Shown piece after piece: positions 28,511 to 29,675 of a stretch of DNA of 29,675 nt. Numbering within the stretch: position 1 is the stretch's first letter; each line of letters starts with the position of its first letter. Made by a program: the position numbers and the translations under genes. Source of the DNA: JBAROU01 sp049642385. GTDB taxonomy: Bacteria > Chloroflexota > Dehalococcoidia > DSTF01 > RBG-16-68-14. Below the pieces are notes generated by a model. That model was not told the DNA's origin and searched no databases. It saw only the letters and a list, made by a program, of their open reading frames with translations. The stretch spans positions 1 to 29,675 of the forward strand of contig JBAROU010000229.1 of assembly GCA_049642385.1 (NCBI GenBank), given 5' to 3'.

Positions 28511-29510
28511 AGACGAGAACGTCGTCACCCTGCAGACACAGCCGGCACACGGCTGGTGGTTCGACGCGGGACGCCGGTTACTGCGTCATCGCGCGGCGAC
28601 GATCGGGCTGATCGTGATCGGCCTGTTCGGCATGATGGCGCTGTTCGCGCCGTGGGTGGACCGACACAACCCGGATCACCAGTACATCTACGTGGAACAC
28701 AACGGCGAGCCGATGGTCGACGGGATCGGCCAGCGCACGCTGGACTCAGACGCGCGGCTTGCTGGCCCGAGCGGGCGCTTCTGGTTGGGCACCGACCGTC
28801 TGGCGCGGGACCAGTACAGCCGCCTAGTGCACGGCGCGCGCATCTCGCTCGCGGTGGGCGTGTTCTCACAGCTCATCGCGCTCGCGATCGGCGTGGCGGT
28901 GGGCATGGCAGCGGGGTTGGGCAAGCGCTGGGCGGACACGCTGCTGATGCGGTTGACGGACATCGCCTACGCGTTCCCGGACCTACTGATGCTGATCCTG
29001 CTCGTGAGCATCTTCGGCTCCAGTGTCTGGCTGCTCATCGTCGCGATCGCTGGCGTGAGCTGGCCGACGATCGCGCGTCTCGTGCGCGGGCAAGTCCTCG
29101 CGCTACGAGACGAGGACTACATCGTCGCGGCGCGGGCGTTGGGCGCGAGCAACTGGCGCATCGGCTGGCATGACTTACTCCCGAACCTGCTCGGGCCTGT
29201 GATCGTCACGGCGACGTTCGGCATCCCCAGCGCGATCTTCGCCGAGGCCGCGCTCTCGTTCATCGGGCTGGGGCTGCAAGCGCCGAGCTGGGGCCGGCTG
29301 GTGAGCGAATCCTTCGACACGATCTTCGTGGCGCCGCACCTGGTCGTGGCGTCTTGCCTCGCAGTCGCTCTGACGATGATGAGCTTCACGTTCCTCGGCG
29401 ACGGGCTGCGCGACGCGCTCGACCCGCGCTCGCGCACGGCGCAGCCCCTACCCGAGCCGCCAAAGGCGTCCGGCCGGACTCCGGACGTATCCGAGCGGCG
29501 CGCGGCGTAA
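28494..29510 (+). CDS. ABC transporter permease, DppC/OppC type
   Basis: 338 residues from ATG 28494, overlapping the previous gene by 17 bases; ATG 28503 (MAKDENVV) is an equally possible start. An N-terminal segment RRLLRHRAATIGLIVIGLFGMMALFAPWV matches the OppC_N domain, followed by an external loop (FWLGTDRLARDQYSRLVHGARISLAVG, the 'LGTD..GRD..SR...G.R.SL' signature), several helices, and the EAA loop VRGQVLALRDEDYIVAARALGASNWRI. The C-terminal tail is Pro/Arg-rich and not conserved. The ATPase subunits DppD/DppF or OppD/OppF would be expected next but are not seen before the window ends. Confidence 0.95.
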   Translation: MSLMAKDENVVTLQTQPAHGWWFDAGRRLLRHRAATIGLIVIGLFGMMALFAPWVDRHNPDHQYIYVEHNGEPMVDGIGQRTLDSDARLAGPSGRFWLGTDRLARDQYSRLVHGARISLAVGVFSQLIALAIGVAVGMAAGLGKRWADTLLMRLTDIAYAFPDLLMLILLVSIFGSSVWLLIVAIAGVSWPTIARLVRGQVLALRDEDYIVAARALGASNWRIGWHDLLPNLLGPVIVTATFGIPSAIFAEAALSFIGLGLQAPSWGRLVSESFDTIFVAPHLVVASCLAVALTMMSFTFLGDGLRDALDPRSRTAQPLPEPPKASGRTPDVSERRAA

Positions 29511-29675
29511 CAGCAAGAATCAGGGAAGCCCGCAGGAGGATATCAGGGGAATCCCCTATAGGTCGTGGTCTGACGTTGGGCCACACTGTAAGGGCCGATA
29601 AGGCACGGGGCCCGCGCTCTCCTCCACCACAAACACAAACACCCGCGGGCCACAGTAGCCGGGTCGGGCCATGGA
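29511..29675 (+). other. Non-coding tail after the permease gene
   Basis: No gene is supported here. A short hairpin AGGGG-AAT-CCCCT (29545-29557), flanked by TAT and ATA, lies after the permease stop without a T-tract, so it is at best a processing or weak termination signal. Confidence 0.3.

Overview
The window is GC-rich, densely packed bacterial chromosome. It looks like a Chloroflexota genome, perhaps Dehalococcoidia-like. This is inferred from a single-domain (Gram-positive-type) YidC, CIRCE-controlled groESL, a chromosomal parABS system, lipoproteins with LysM and beta-propeller domains, repetitive lipoproteins, and a fatty-acid/acyl-CoA catabolic set. No rRNA, tRNA, CRISPR array, insertion sequence or phage gene was recognised.

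Layout. (1) 1-1761, plus strand: the 3' end of a cysteine-containing protein, then two tandem paralogues that look like membrane-anchored SurA_N-type chaperones without a PPIase domain. This stretch looks less GC-rich than the rest. (2) 1841-2447: a MerR-type regulator with a strong, almost leaderless promoter and a terminator. (3) 9311 down to 2473, minus strand: one long origin-proximal-type operon, rpmH-rnpA-yidD-[parS]-PQQ lipoprotein-yidC-jag/khpB-PfkB kinase-parA-parB-VOC protein-small membrane protein. Most junctions overlap or are only a few bases apart, and a perfect parS lies inside the operon. (4) 9460-11603, plus strand: groES-groEL behind a perfect extended CIRCE operator, divergent from rpmH. 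(5) 11604-18214: four plus-strand genes, each with its own recognisable sigma70-type promoter: a two-LysM lipoprotein, an acyl-CoA carboxylase carboxyltransferase, a four-repeat lipoprotein, and an O-antigen-ligase/TPR fusion. (6) 18261-20464: a LarA-like (lactate racemase superfamily) gene converging on a DUF4242-class III cyclase fusion, with stop codons overlapping. (7) 20603-25614: an NMO/2-nitropropane-dioxygenase-like enzyme, an acyl-CoA dehydrogenase, a transglutaminase-like protein, a zinc alcohol dehydrogenase and a PaaI-type thioesterase, ending at a strong terminator; two copies of a short intergenic repeat sit between these genes. (8) 25786 to the end: an oligopeptide/dipeptide ABC importer (binding protein and two permeases). 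Its ATPases are not in the window.

How it fits together. The minus-strand operon links ribosome and tRNA-processing functions (L34, RNase P protein), membrane protein insertion (YidD, YidC, Jag) and chromosome segregation (ParA, ParB, parS). The plus-strand genes after groEL contribute envelope proteins, surface polysaccharide and acyl-CoA metabolism. The least familiar parts are the tandem SurA_N-like pair, the LarA-like/cyclase convergent pair, the repeat lipoprotein, and the unusual guests in the rpmH-par operon. All family names come from reading motifs; no database search was possible.
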